A stretch of 12,856 bases of DNA from Nitrospirota bacterium (GTDB taxonomy: Bacteria > Nitrospirota > Thermodesulfovibrionia > Thermodesulfovibrionales > UBA1546), in NCBI GenBank assembly GCA_004298625.1, contig SCSY01000142.1:1-12856 (forward strand). The letters run 5' to 3'. The translations under genes were made by a program, and so were the position numbers. This document shows positions 1-6,328 of the stretch, one piece after another. How positions within the stretch are numbered: the first letter of the stretch is position 1; the number at the start of each line of letters is the position of its first letter. Under the pieces are notes generated by a model, which was given only the letters and a program-made list of their open reading frames with translations, ran no database searches and was not told where the DNA came from.

Positions 1-989
1 TTTGCCTCTCTCATGAACTTTGCCGCCTCCTCCGGAGGAGTCGGATTTATATAAAACCCGGAACCCCATTCAAAACCGGCTATCTTTGTAAGCTTCGGCA
101 TTATCTCTATGTGCCAGTGGTAGTATTCGTTTGTCTCGTCGTAGAACGGCGATGTGTGAATAATGAAATTATACGGAGGTATATCCAGAATCCTGTCCAT
201 CTGCCTGACTATTCTCTGAAGTATATCTGCAAGCATCGAGAAGTCTTTATTGGGAGGATAGAAAGCGGATTCGTGCTTTTTAGGAAGTATCCATGTCTCA
301 AACGGAGCCCTCGGCGCAAAGGGCGAAAGGGCCAGGTAATTTTTGTTTTCATATATTACGCGCTTGCCGTCCTCAAGCTCCTGACTTATTACATCACAAA
401 AGATGCATCGCTCCTTGAAATGAAAATACTGTTCTGCTGCGTCAATCTCCTCCTTAACAAGCTTCGGCACAATGGGGAGGGCTATGAGCTGGCTGTGCGT
501 ATGCTCCAGGGAAGCGCCGGCGTCTTCTCCTTCGTTTTTGAATATCAGGACATATCTGAATCTCCGGTCTTTTTTCAGGTCATTAAGCCTCAGATAATAG
601 GCCCACAGCATATCTTCGACCGCCTTAAGGCTCATTGTTGATATGGAAAGATTATGCTGGGGCGTTTCTATCACAACCTCATGCGCTCCGATCCCGCTCA
701 TCTTATCAAAAATTCCTTCGCCTGTCTTGATTAATTCCCCGTGTATCTGGAGCGCGGGAAATTTGTTAGCCACAACTCGCAAAGTCCAGCCGGGAGAATT
801 CGGCTGTGTGTCAACAGGCCTGAAGGCCATTATCTCCGGCGGAGCCGTATGTTCGTTGCCGGGACAGAACGGGCAGAAACCGCCTTTCTTCTTCTGCGAA
901 GGCGATATAAAATCGGTCGGCCTCTTGCCCCTTTCAACAGAGATTATTACCCAGCGTCCGACAATAGGATCTTTTCTAAGCTCAGACAT
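1..989 (-). CDS. galT: Galactose-1-phosphate uridylyltransferase, 3' end cut by window edge
   Basis: The gene reads 329 codons without a stop before leaving the window; the family is usually about 330-350 residues, so only the last few are missing. GalT exchanges UMP between UDP-glucose and galactose-1-phosphate in the Leloir pathway, in the cytoplasm. The N-terminus (MSELRKDPIVGRWVIIS) is typical. Two CxxC pairs, C39/C42 (CPFCPGNE) and C195/C198 (CIFC), look like metal sites. The active-site HxHxQ motif is at 163-167 (GASLEHTHSQ); the family nucleophile is the second His, H165. A second histidine-rich strand, YHWHIEIMPKL, lies near 290-300. The middle motif residue is Thr where E. coli GalT has Pro. 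The ATG is preceded by GGAGG four bases upstream. The gene is divergent from the RNase Z-like gene. The family assignment is firm; substrate range (galactose or another sugar phosphate) cannot be read from sequence. Confidence 0.93.
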   Translation of the reverse strand, partial: MSELRKDPIVGRWVIISVERGKRPTDFISPSQKKKGGFCPFCPGNEHTAPPEIMAFRPVDTQPNSPGWTLRVVANKFPALQIHGELIKTGEGIFDKMSGIGAHEVVIETPQHNLSISTMSLKAVEDMLWAYYLRLNDLKKDRRFRYVLIFKNEGEDAGASLEHTHSQLIALPIVPKLVKEEIDAAEQYFHFKERCIFCDVISQELEDGKRVIYENKNYLALSPFAPRAPFETWILPKKHESAFYPPNKDFSMLADILQRIVRQMDRILDIPPYNFIIHTSPFYDETNEYYHWHIEIMPKLTKIAGFEWGSGFYINPTPPEEAAKFMREA

Positions 990-1017
990 AATTCCTCCAA
1001 TAATATAATTAAGAACT

Positions 1018-1043
1018 ACTTCTTATTTTCCACTTCTTATTTT
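1018..1043. repeat. Two 12-bp direct repeats in the galT leader
   Basis: ACTTCTTATTTT occurs at 1018-1029 and again at 1032-1043, two bases apart (14-bp period). Both copies fall just downstream of the predicted galT transcription start, so they would lie in its 5' leader as AAAATAAGAAGT. They could be an operator or a chance AT-rich duplication; nothing in the sequence decides this. Confidence 0.55.
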
Positions 1044-1049
1044 GGAATT

Positions 1050-1058
1050 ATTATATCA
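1050..1058 (-). promoter_or_regulatory. Predicted galT promoter, extended -10
   Basis: Read on the minus strand the bases are TGATATAAT, which matches the extended -10 consensus TGnTATAAT. The predicted start is near 1043, giving a leader of about 54 nt before the ATG at 989. No good -35 is visible, which is usual for extended -10 promoters. It overlaps the plus-strand promoter of the RNase Z-like gene, so the two probably compete. Confidence 0.55.
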
Positions 1059-1066
1059 CAATAAGA

Positions 1067-1072
1067 TATAAT
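1067..1072 (+). promoter_or_regulatory. Predicted -10 of RNase Z-like gene, leaderless arrangement
   Basis: A perfect TATAAT ends five bases before the ATG at 1078, so transcription should begin at or next to the A of the start codon. No Shine-Dalgarno sequence precedes the ATG. A possible -35, TTGGAA, lies at 1042-1047 with a long 19-bp spacer. Confidence 0.5.
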
Positions 1073-1077
1073 CCCCT

Positions 1078-2046
1078 ATGAAGCCGACTTTTCATCACAG
1101 ACTTGTAAATAATTTCTTTGAAGACCCATGCGTATATGTAAGGGTGCTCAGAGAAAAACGCGCATTCCTCTTTGACCTTGGCGACATAAGCAGGTTAAGT
1201 CCAAGCGACATTCAGAAAATAAGCGACGTCTTTGTAACGCATACCCACATAGATCACTTCATAGGATTTGACATTCTACTGAGAGCGCTTCTCAGGAGAG
1301 AGTCTCCCCTGAGGATATTCGGCCCCGCAAATATAATAGGATGTGTCGAAGGAAAACTTAAGGGATACACTTGGAACCTCATTAAGGAATACCCTCTTAA
1401 GATCGAGGTCTTCGGCATAGAGGAAACCCTTGTAAGGCATTCGGGGTTTTATGCTGAAAACCGTTTTGACAGAATAGACCATGATGAAAGGCCGTTCGAC
1501 GGCCTTGTCTTGAAAGAACCGTTGTTTGAGATCAGGGCTGAATGCCTGACACACCAGATACCATGTCTGGGTTTTTCATTGAAAGAAGACTTTCATATAA
1601 ATATAGACAAGGCGGCTCTCGGCAGGCTGGAACTTCCGGTGGGCCCGTGGCTTACAAAATTTAAAAAGGCAATCAGGGAAAATGCTCCGGAAGATATGGA
1701 ATTCGCGATCTCGGGTAAAAAGCGCTCAATGAAAGAATTGAAAGAGATTGCCGCGATAACAAAGGGACAGAAGGTGTCCTACATCTCTGATTCCTCAATG
1801 GATGAGAGCAATATAAAAAAAATAATTGCTTTTGTGAAAAACTCCGATACGCTTTATTGCGAGGCATATTTTCTTGAGGAGGACAGGGAAAGGGCTATGG
1901 AAAGACATCATCTTACGGCAAAGACCGCAGGGATGATTGCTCGTGAAGCAGGCGTAACGAACCTTGTTGCAATGCATTTTTCTCCTAAATACAGGGAATG
2001 CCCCGATGCGCCTAAAAAAGAAGCTCTGATGGAATATAATAGATAA
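1078..2046 (+). CDS. RNase Z-like metallo-beta-lactamase-fold hydrolase
   Basis: This 322-residue cytoplasmic protein carries the metal-binding set of the RNase Z/ElaC family. HTHIDH is at 55-60. H159 lies in a 'THQIPCLGFSL' strand equivalent to the family's HxxPxLGY region. D238 lies in ISDSS. H277/H278 begin a HxTAxxAGxxAxxAGV helix, and H300 is in LVAMHFSPKY, the family's final 'tHfSpRY' motif with Lys for Arg. The length matches bacterial RNase Z (about 300-320). The family cleaves tRNA precursors after the discriminator base. The next gene is a tRNA whose CCA is not encoded, so a suitable substrate is at hand, though adjacency alone proves nothing. ATG 1078 is chosen because TATAAT sits five bases upstream; no ribosome binding site is visible, so the mRNA may be leaderless. 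Other metallo-hydrolases of this fold remain possible. Confidence 0.85.
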   Translation: MKPTFHHRLVNNFFEDPCVYVRVLREKRAFLFDLGDISRLSPSDIQKISDVFVTHTHIDHFIGFDILLRALLRRESPLRIFGPANIIGCVEGKLKGYTWNLIKEYPLKIEVFGIEETLVRHSGFYAENRFDRIDHDERPFDGLVLKEPLFEIRAECLTHQIPCLGFSLKEDFHINIDKAALGRLELPVGPWLTKFKKAIRENAPEDMEFAISGKKRSMKELKEIAAITKGQKVSYISDSSMDESNIKKIIAFVKNSDTLYCEAYFLEEDRERAMERHHLTAKTAGMIAREAGVTNLVAMHFSPKYRECPDAPKKEALMEYNR

Positions 2047-2054
2047 TGGTTAAT

Positions 2055-2178
2055 AATCAGGATATAATATTTTCGCTCATTCTCGCTGCGCTCCGAGGTA
2101 TTTTGCCTCTTTATTATTTTAAGCATTAACTGTTGGAATATCGGCAAAATAAAACCGCTCAAACACTATATCCTGATT
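2055..2178. mobile_element. 124-bp MITE-like element with 18-bp imperfect terminal inverted repeats
   Basis: The ends are AATCAGGATATA (2055-2066) and its exact reverse complement TATATCCTGATT (2167-2178). Pairing continues inward so that 16 of 18 bases match (2055-2072 with 2161-2178); both mismatches are transitions. A second inverted pair lies inside: ATTTTGCC (2100-2107) and GGCAAAAT (2143-2150). No coding potential is seen. The element begins nine bases after the upstream stop codon and ends 28 bases before the tRNA. I see no clear target-site duplication. It may be a non-autonomous transposon remnant, or a repeated palindromic unit acting as an mRNA 3' end. Only one copy is in this window. 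Confidence 0.5.
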
Positions 2179-2190
2179 GTCTTAAAAATG

Positions 2191-2196
2191 TATAAT
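2191..2196 (+). promoter_or_regulatory. Predicted -10 of the tRNA-Thr gene
   Basis: TATAAT ends ten bases before the first base of the mature tRNA, so transcription would begin about four bases upstream of it and leave a very short leader for RNase P. No convincing -35 is present; the region where it should lie falls in the right terminal repeat of the 2055-2178 element. Confidence 0.4.
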
Positions 2197-2206
2197 GTAA
2201 GCTAAT

Positions 2207-2278
2207 GCCGGGATAGCACAGTGGTAGTGCAGCTGATTCGTAATCAGCAGGTCGCGGGTTCAAGTCCCGCTCCCGGCT
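2207..2278 (+). tRNA. tRNA-Thr (anticodon CGT)
   Basis: The cloverleaf folds completely. The acceptor stem is GCCGGGA (2207-2213) with TCCCGGC (2271-2277) and discriminator T2278. The D stem is GCAC/GTGC (2216-2219, 2227-2230). The anticodon stem is GCTGA/TCAGC (2232-2236, 2244-2248) around a seven-base loop with anticodon CGT at 2239-2241. The T stem is GCGGG/CCCGC (2254-2258, 2266-2270) with the loop TTCAAGT. The CGT anticodon reads ACG (threonine). CCA is not encoded, so it must be added after 3' processing. The tRNA ends 54 bp before the mshI start with no terminator between them. Confidence 0.96.
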
Positions 2279-2290
2279 TTTGTTTAGCCA

Positions 2291-2299
2291 TGATATAAT
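2291..2299 (+). promoter_or_regulatory. Predicted promoter of the msh operon, extended -10
   Basis: TGATATAAT matches TGnTATAAT exactly, predicting a start near 2306 and a leader of about 27 nt before the TTG at 2333. The -35 position falls inside the tRNA acceptor end and is a poor match. Read-through from the tRNA promoter is also possible. Confidence 0.5.
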
Positions 2300-2332
2300 G
2301 CAATTAACTTACTGCTTCCTTTGGAGGTATAC

Positions 2333-3703
2333 TTGGCAAGGCAGGTTGCCGTCAGCTTCGAAAACGAGACGGTTAAAGTAGTATATGCATTATCAAATCG
2401 CGGAGACTTATTAATTGAAAAAACTCTCACCCTCAGAGACAAAGAATTTGATGAGTTTCTGGAGCGGGAAAAAACCCGTCAATTTACGGTTGTTTGTGAT
2501 TTTAAGTCATTTTATGAAGACATACTTCTCATTCCTTCAACCGGTGAAAAATACGTCAAAAATATTATTGCATCCGAAATAAGGAAGAGATTCCCCGAAC
2601 TTAAAGACCCTTCTTTTTTCTACACAGCCCTCGGTGAAAAACTTCATGAAGGCAGGATGATGAAGGAGATATTCATCTTTGCCGTCAGCAATGAAGATTT
2701 ATTCGGCTTGATTAACAGGTTCGGCAAATACAATAAAAAGATAAAGCGCCTCTATCCCAGCGCTTTCGCGCTGGCTCATCTGCTTAATTTATCCGGCGCT
2801 AATGAAGGAAAATTTGCATTATGCATTGCCGAGGTCGGAGGAAATGCAGCGCTGTTCCTCGCCGGAGATAAAAAACTTCTTCCCTTCAGGGCCACGCGCT
2901 TCTCACAAAAGGGGATCCATAATCCCGACATTCAGAACATAAATATGACTATAAACTATTGCCGGCAGTCGCTGAAACTTAACCCTTCATTGATAATCCT
3001 GATAGGCGAGGCCTGTTACAAATATGATTCGGATATGGATTTAACCTTACCCGTGAGCTGTATTATGCATCCGGCAAGCATCTTAGCTTCAAAGGAAACG
3101 CTTATAGAATTTATCACCCCTGTATCGGCGCTCTTTCCCGCCAAGGACATGGAAGAAGGCAATATCCTCCCATGGGATTACAGAAATTTCTACGCCAGAA
3201 AGGCTATAATCGGTTATTGCATAGCTCTCTTTCTAATCCTTTCTCTTATCGGGTCAGGCTATACTTGGATGAGGATGCAGGGGATCTTATCCTTAAAAGA
3301 AAAAACCGAATCATTGCGGGCTGAAATAAAGAGCATGGAACCGGCCTTCGATAATTACAGGATCAAACACAAAGAATTGCAGGGCTCGCTTCCCCTGATA
3401 AATATCATAAATAGCTCGGGTTCCGCCCCCGACTTCCAAAAGGCATTGCTCGCCATTGGACAGCTCTATACGAAAGATATAAATATCCAGTCCGTGCAGA
3501 TTAATAACGAAGGCGCATCATTGCGTCTGTATATCAGGGGCGTTATTGCCTCAAAGGGGCTTATTGACATGCAAAATAATTATCAGGCTCTCCTGAATGC
3601 GCTTAAAAAAAATAAGGAGCTGGAACTATTATCCGAAAAAATAGAGTTAACGGATAAAAGCTTTCAGATTGAGGCCGGATACAAAGGCAATCGGATATTA
3701 TGA
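2333..3703 (+). CDS. mshI: MSHA biogenesis protein MshI (PilM-PilN-like fusion)
   Basis: MshI links the cytoplasmic and periplasmic parts of the inner-membrane alignment complex. The 456-residue product has a divergent actin-like (PilM/GspL-type) cytoplasmic domain at about 1-265. Its first strand is QVAVSFENETVKVVYAL, and EVGGNAALFLAG at 167-178 matches the second phosphate-loop region of that fold. The motif NILPWDYR (277-284), akin to the NLLPxxYR of PilN/GspL proteins, immediately precedes a membrane segment at about 291-312. A PilN-like periplasmic domain fills the rest and begins with a predicted coiled coil. TTG 2333 is preferred as start because GGAGG (2323-2327) lies five bases before it. 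An in-frame TTG at 2321 would place that site inside the gene and has no site of its own. The stop overlaps the mshJ start as ATGA (3700-3703). The partner genes downstream support MshI over GspL. Confidence 0.85.
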   Translation: MARQVAVSFENETVKVVYALSNRGDLLIEKTLTLRDKEFDEFLEREKTRQFTVVCDFKSFYEDILLIPSTGEKYVKNIIASEIRKRFPELKDPSFFYTALGEKLHEGRMMKEIFIFAVSNEDLFGLINRFGKYNKKIKRLYPSAFALAHLLNLSGANEGKFALCIAEVGGNAALFLAGDKKLLPFRATRFSQKGIHNPDIQNINMTINYCRQSLKLNPSLIILIGEACYKYDSDMDLTLPVSCIMHPASILASKETLIEFITPVSALFPAKDMEEGNILPWDYRNFYARKAIIGYCIALFLILSLIGSGYTWMRMQGILSLKEKTESLRAEIKSMEPAFDNYRIKHKELQGSLPLINIINSSGSAPDFQKALLAIGQLYTKDINIQSVQINNEGASLRLYIRGVIASKGLIDMQNNYQALLNALKKNKELELLSEKIELTDKSFQIEAGYKGNRIL

Positions 3704-4239
3704 ACAAATCGCCTGATGCAAATAATAAACTAAACCGCTTGTTCTGTTATTATGTTTTGTCAGGTCTGTTTTTTTCAATAGCGCTGTCAGCGGTTATTAT
3801 TTCGGTAAGATATGAAAATTCCCTTTCCGATATTTTAAAGCGCCTGGAGTCCGGCAAACAGAATCTCCCGGCAATGCAGAATGCGCTTGCAGATATGGAT
3901 ACCGCCTTATCTGATATAAAGAGGATGACGCCTCCGGATATATCCTCACAGACCGGAGAGATGCAGATATTAATCAGACTTGATGAGCTGAAGTCAAGAA
4001 TGAATGAGGCGGAAATTACCGTGTCTTCCATGGAATACAAAGGCGATGAAATTAACCTGCCGGTTGTCATAAAGGCGCCGATGAAAGACTATGCAAGCCT
4101 TGTAAACGCCGCGGGTTATCTTCAGGCACAAAGCTTTCCGGTTTTTAATATCGGCAATCTATCCCTGTCGCAAGCTCAGGATAAGTCGGTTTTATATGAA
4201 ATCAGAGGAACTTTCAGAGCGCTGAAAGTCAATAAATAA
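3700..4239 (+). CDS. mshJ: MSHA biogenesis protein MshJ (PilO/GspM-like)
   Basis: This 179-residue bitopic inner-membrane protein has a short cytoplasmic N-terminus and one hydrophobic segment at about 17-36. A likely coiled coil follows at 38-80. The C-terminal part, about 85-179, has the alternating pattern of a ferredoxin-like PilO domain. PilO-type proteins pair with the PilN-like part of MshI in the periplasm. Sequence similarity in this family is low, so the call rests on size, topology and position between mshI and mshK. Its ATG overlaps the mshI stop by four bases, indicating translational coupling. The next gene starts 29 nt after its stop. Confidence 0.75.
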   Translation: MNKSPDANNKLNRLFCYYVLSGLFFSIALSAVIISVRYENSLSDILKRLESGKQNLPAMQNALADMDTALSDIKRMTPPDISSQTGEMQILIRLDELKSRMNEAEITVSSMEYKGDEINLPVVIKAPMKDYASLVNAAGYLQAQSFPVFNIGNLSLSQAQDKSVLYEIRGTFRALKVNK

Positions 4240-4268
4240 GGTGGGCTGCTTAGAACCCGAAATTCAAG

Positions 4269-4715
4269 ATGCTGTTTAACAGAAAACATACAATATTCAT
4301 ACTGCTGCCGTTTATTGCGCTTGCCTTTTCAGCAAGCGTTTGTTCCATGGTCAGGGTTAAGCCTGCCCTCTCGCCTTTGGAACAGGAACTTTCGGGATTT
4401 TCATACAAAAAGAGCGCGGTCCTCCGGAAGCATCCGATTACCGTAACTTATCTGAAAAGCCCTGTAGAAATTCCTGTTGCCGCCCAAAAGGATTTCCCCC
4501 GCATTCCGCTCTCGGAGATATTTCCACCGGGGACGAAAAAAGAAAAAAAAGTCCTTCTCATCCTAGTAAGCGACAACAGGAAAATGGCGATAATAAATGA
4601 TATAGTAGTAAAAGAAGGCGATGCCGTTGATGGCGGCAGGGTTGAAAAAATAGAAAAAAACAGGATACTGATAAAGAATAAAGAGGGAGAGGAATGGCTG
4701 AAGATAGAACAATAG
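4269..4715 (+). CDS. mshK: MSHA biogenesis protein MshK (PilP/GspC-like)
   Basis: The product has 148 residues, with a hydrophobic N-terminal segment at about 9-25 (membrane anchor or uncleaved signal) and a flexible proline-containing linker to about residue 92. A compact beta domain at 95-147 (KKVLLILVSDNRKMAIINDI, then 'VKEGDAVDGGRVEKIEKNRILI') resembles the PilP/GspC homology region, which docks the inner-membrane complex onto the secretin. C25 lacks a convincing lipobox, so it is probably not a lipoprotein. The ATG has only a weak ribosome binding site. The 3' end overlaps the mshL start by 22 nt. Position just before the secretin gene matches the usual msh order. Confidence 0.72.
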   Translation: MLFNRKHTIFILLPFIALAFSASVCSMVRVKPALSPLEQELSGFSYKKSAVLRKHPITVTYLKSPVEIPVAAQKDFPRIPLSEIFPPGTKKEKKVLLILVSDNRKMAIINDIVVKEGDAVDGGRVEKIEKNRILIKNKEGEEWLKIEQ

Positions 4716-6325
4716 AAAAATCGGAGACAGGAAGCCGGAATTTAAGCGTCAAGGGTATATTCTTCCTGGCCTTTTTCTCTCTGCCGGCATCTCTGCTTAT
4801 CCTGTCATGCGCATCCCCGGACATAGAAAAAAAGAGCGGCATAACAGAAGCGGCAAAGGAGATAAAGACAGAAAAGCCCCCTGCCCCGGAATTTAAGATG
4901 CCCGAATTTATTCCCCTATCCGAAGATATCTCTTCCTTAAAGACAAAGATCGTGGACATATCTGCAAGAAATACTCCGATGAAAGACGTCCTCCACGTAA
5001 TATCCGAGTCAGCGGGAATCAATATCGTTATGGAAAAAGGGGTAGACGCTGAAACGCCCATAACCCTCACTTTAAAAAATATAAGCGCAAAAGACGCCCT
5101 GGACACTATTATCTCCTCTGTGGATTACTTTTATACAATCAGGGAAAATATGCTTTTTGTAAAGGCAATGGATACAAAGATTTTCGAACTCGGCCATCCC
5201 TCTATTGTCCAGAATTATAATATTGACGTCGGAGGCGACATACTGGGGGGCGGAACAGGGATAGGAACAGGGACAACAGCAGGGACCGGAACTACAGGAA
5301 CAGCCCTGACAACCCCAGGGGCTGCAAGCATAAGAGGCAGTGTTACGCAGACGTCTAAAAGCGATTCTGCCGCCTTCAATTTTTGGGACGTCATAGAAAA
5401 AAATATCTCAAGCATACTGGGAATAACTGCAATCCAGGCAGGGGCGGCTTCTCCTGCAGTTCAACAAAGTTTTACGGTTAACAGATTGACGGGAACCATA
5501 GTAGTGACGGCGTCAAAAAAGAATATCGAAAGGGCGGAACAATACATCAACACCGTCAAAACGGTAATTAACAGGCAGGTGATGATAGAGGCCAGGATAA
5601 CCGAAGTGCAGCTTACCGAAGGGCTGAAATACGGCATTGACTGGAGTCTCCTCGATAGGGGGAAAGGAGGGGATACGGTCAAGCTCCAGACCCGGAGTTT
5701 TTCCGACGTAGTAAGCCAGACGCTGCCGGCCTTCAGCATAGGCGTTACAAGTTCAAACTTCACCTCGCTCCTGAATGCCCTGGAGCAGCAAGGCGAGGTC
5801 AAGACCTTATCGAACCCGAGGATAAATATAATGAACGGACAGACGGCTCTCCTGAGCGTCGGCAGGAATGTGACTATCATCTCGCAGGTGCAGACATCAA
5901 CGACGACAGCCTCCGGAGCGACTCCTACAACTACATTTACAATAGGCACAAGCTCCATTCTATCGGGAATCATTATCGGGATAGTTCCGTATATAAATGA
6001 AAACGGCGAGATATCCATGACAATAACGCCCATAATCTCGGATCTGGTGAGTCTTGAAGCAAGAACCGTCGGGCAAGCCGGCAATCAGACCCAGATATCG
6101 CTTCCCACGATAGACCTGAAGGAACTCAGCACTACGGTAAAGGTCGGGGACGGGCAGATGATTATAATTGGAGGGCTGATATCAAAAAAGGAAAGTTTCG
6201 CAGACAATAAAATCCCGATATTGGGAGACGTGCCTGTTGTGGGCGCTTTATTCAAAAGCCGTGATAAACAGGAAAGCAGGACGGAGTTGGTTATAGCCTT
6301 GCAGCCGGCGCTGATTTCAAGGTAG
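4694..6325 (+). CDS. mshL: MSHA secretin MshL (PilQ/GspD family lipoprotein)
   Basis: This is the outer-membrane channel of the pilus. The 543 residues begin with a 20-residue charged stretch, then a hydrophobic signal segment (21-38) ending in ILSC. C39 is the likely lipidated cysteine, as in other MshL proteins. A secretin/TonB short N-terminal domain lies at about 84-158 (VDISARNTPMKDVLHVISES onward). A Gly/Thr-rich linker spans about 180-212, and an N-domain continues to about 290. The secretin beta-barrel domain fills 297-540, including VKTLSNPRINIMNGQTALL (369-387) and the C-terminal signature IIIGGLI...IPILGDVPVVGALF (490-520). The start overlaps mshK; the purine-rich GAGGGAGAGG before the ATG provides the ribosome binding site. 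mshE follows three bases after the stop. Confidence 0.93.
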   Translation: MAEDRTIEKSETGSRNLSVKGIFFLAFFSLPASLLILSCASPDIEKKSGITEAAKEIKTEKPPAPEFKMPEFIPLSEDISSLKTKIVDISARNTPMKDVLHVISESAGINIVMEKGVDAETPITLTLKNISAKDALDTIISSVDYFYTIRENMLFVKAMDTKIFELGHPSIVQNYNIDVGGDILGGGTGIGTGTTAGTGTTGTALTTPGAASIRGSVTQTSKSDSAAFNFWDVIEKNISSILGITAIQAGAASPAVQQSFTVNRLTGTIVVTASKKNIERAEQYINTVKTVINRQVMIEARITEVQLTEGLKYGIDWSLLDRGKGGDTVKLQTRSFSDVVSQTLPAFSIGVTSSNFTSLLNALEQQGEVKTLSNPRINIMNGQTALLSVGRNVTIISQVQTSTTTASGATPTTTFTIGTSSILSGIIIGIVPYINENGEISMTITPIISDLVSLEARTVGQAGNQTQISLPTIDLKELSTTVKVGDGQMIIIGGLISKKESFADNKIPILGDVPVVGALFKSRDKQESRTELVIALQPALISR

Positions 6326-6328
6326 TTT

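Noticed and set aside
111..1064. Plus-strand reading frames at 111-641, 643-1008 and 741-1064.
   Set aside because: They lie antisense to galT, have no recognisable domains and no ribosome binding sites.
2321..2332. TTG 2321 as the mshI start.
   Set aside because: It has no ribosome binding site, and using it places the GGAGG of 2323-2327 inside the coding region; TTG 2333 has ideal spacing.
5461..6084. A 207-codon minus-strand frame and others opposite mshL and mshE.
   Set aside because: They are antisense shadows of conserved domains and lack starts with ribosome binding sites.
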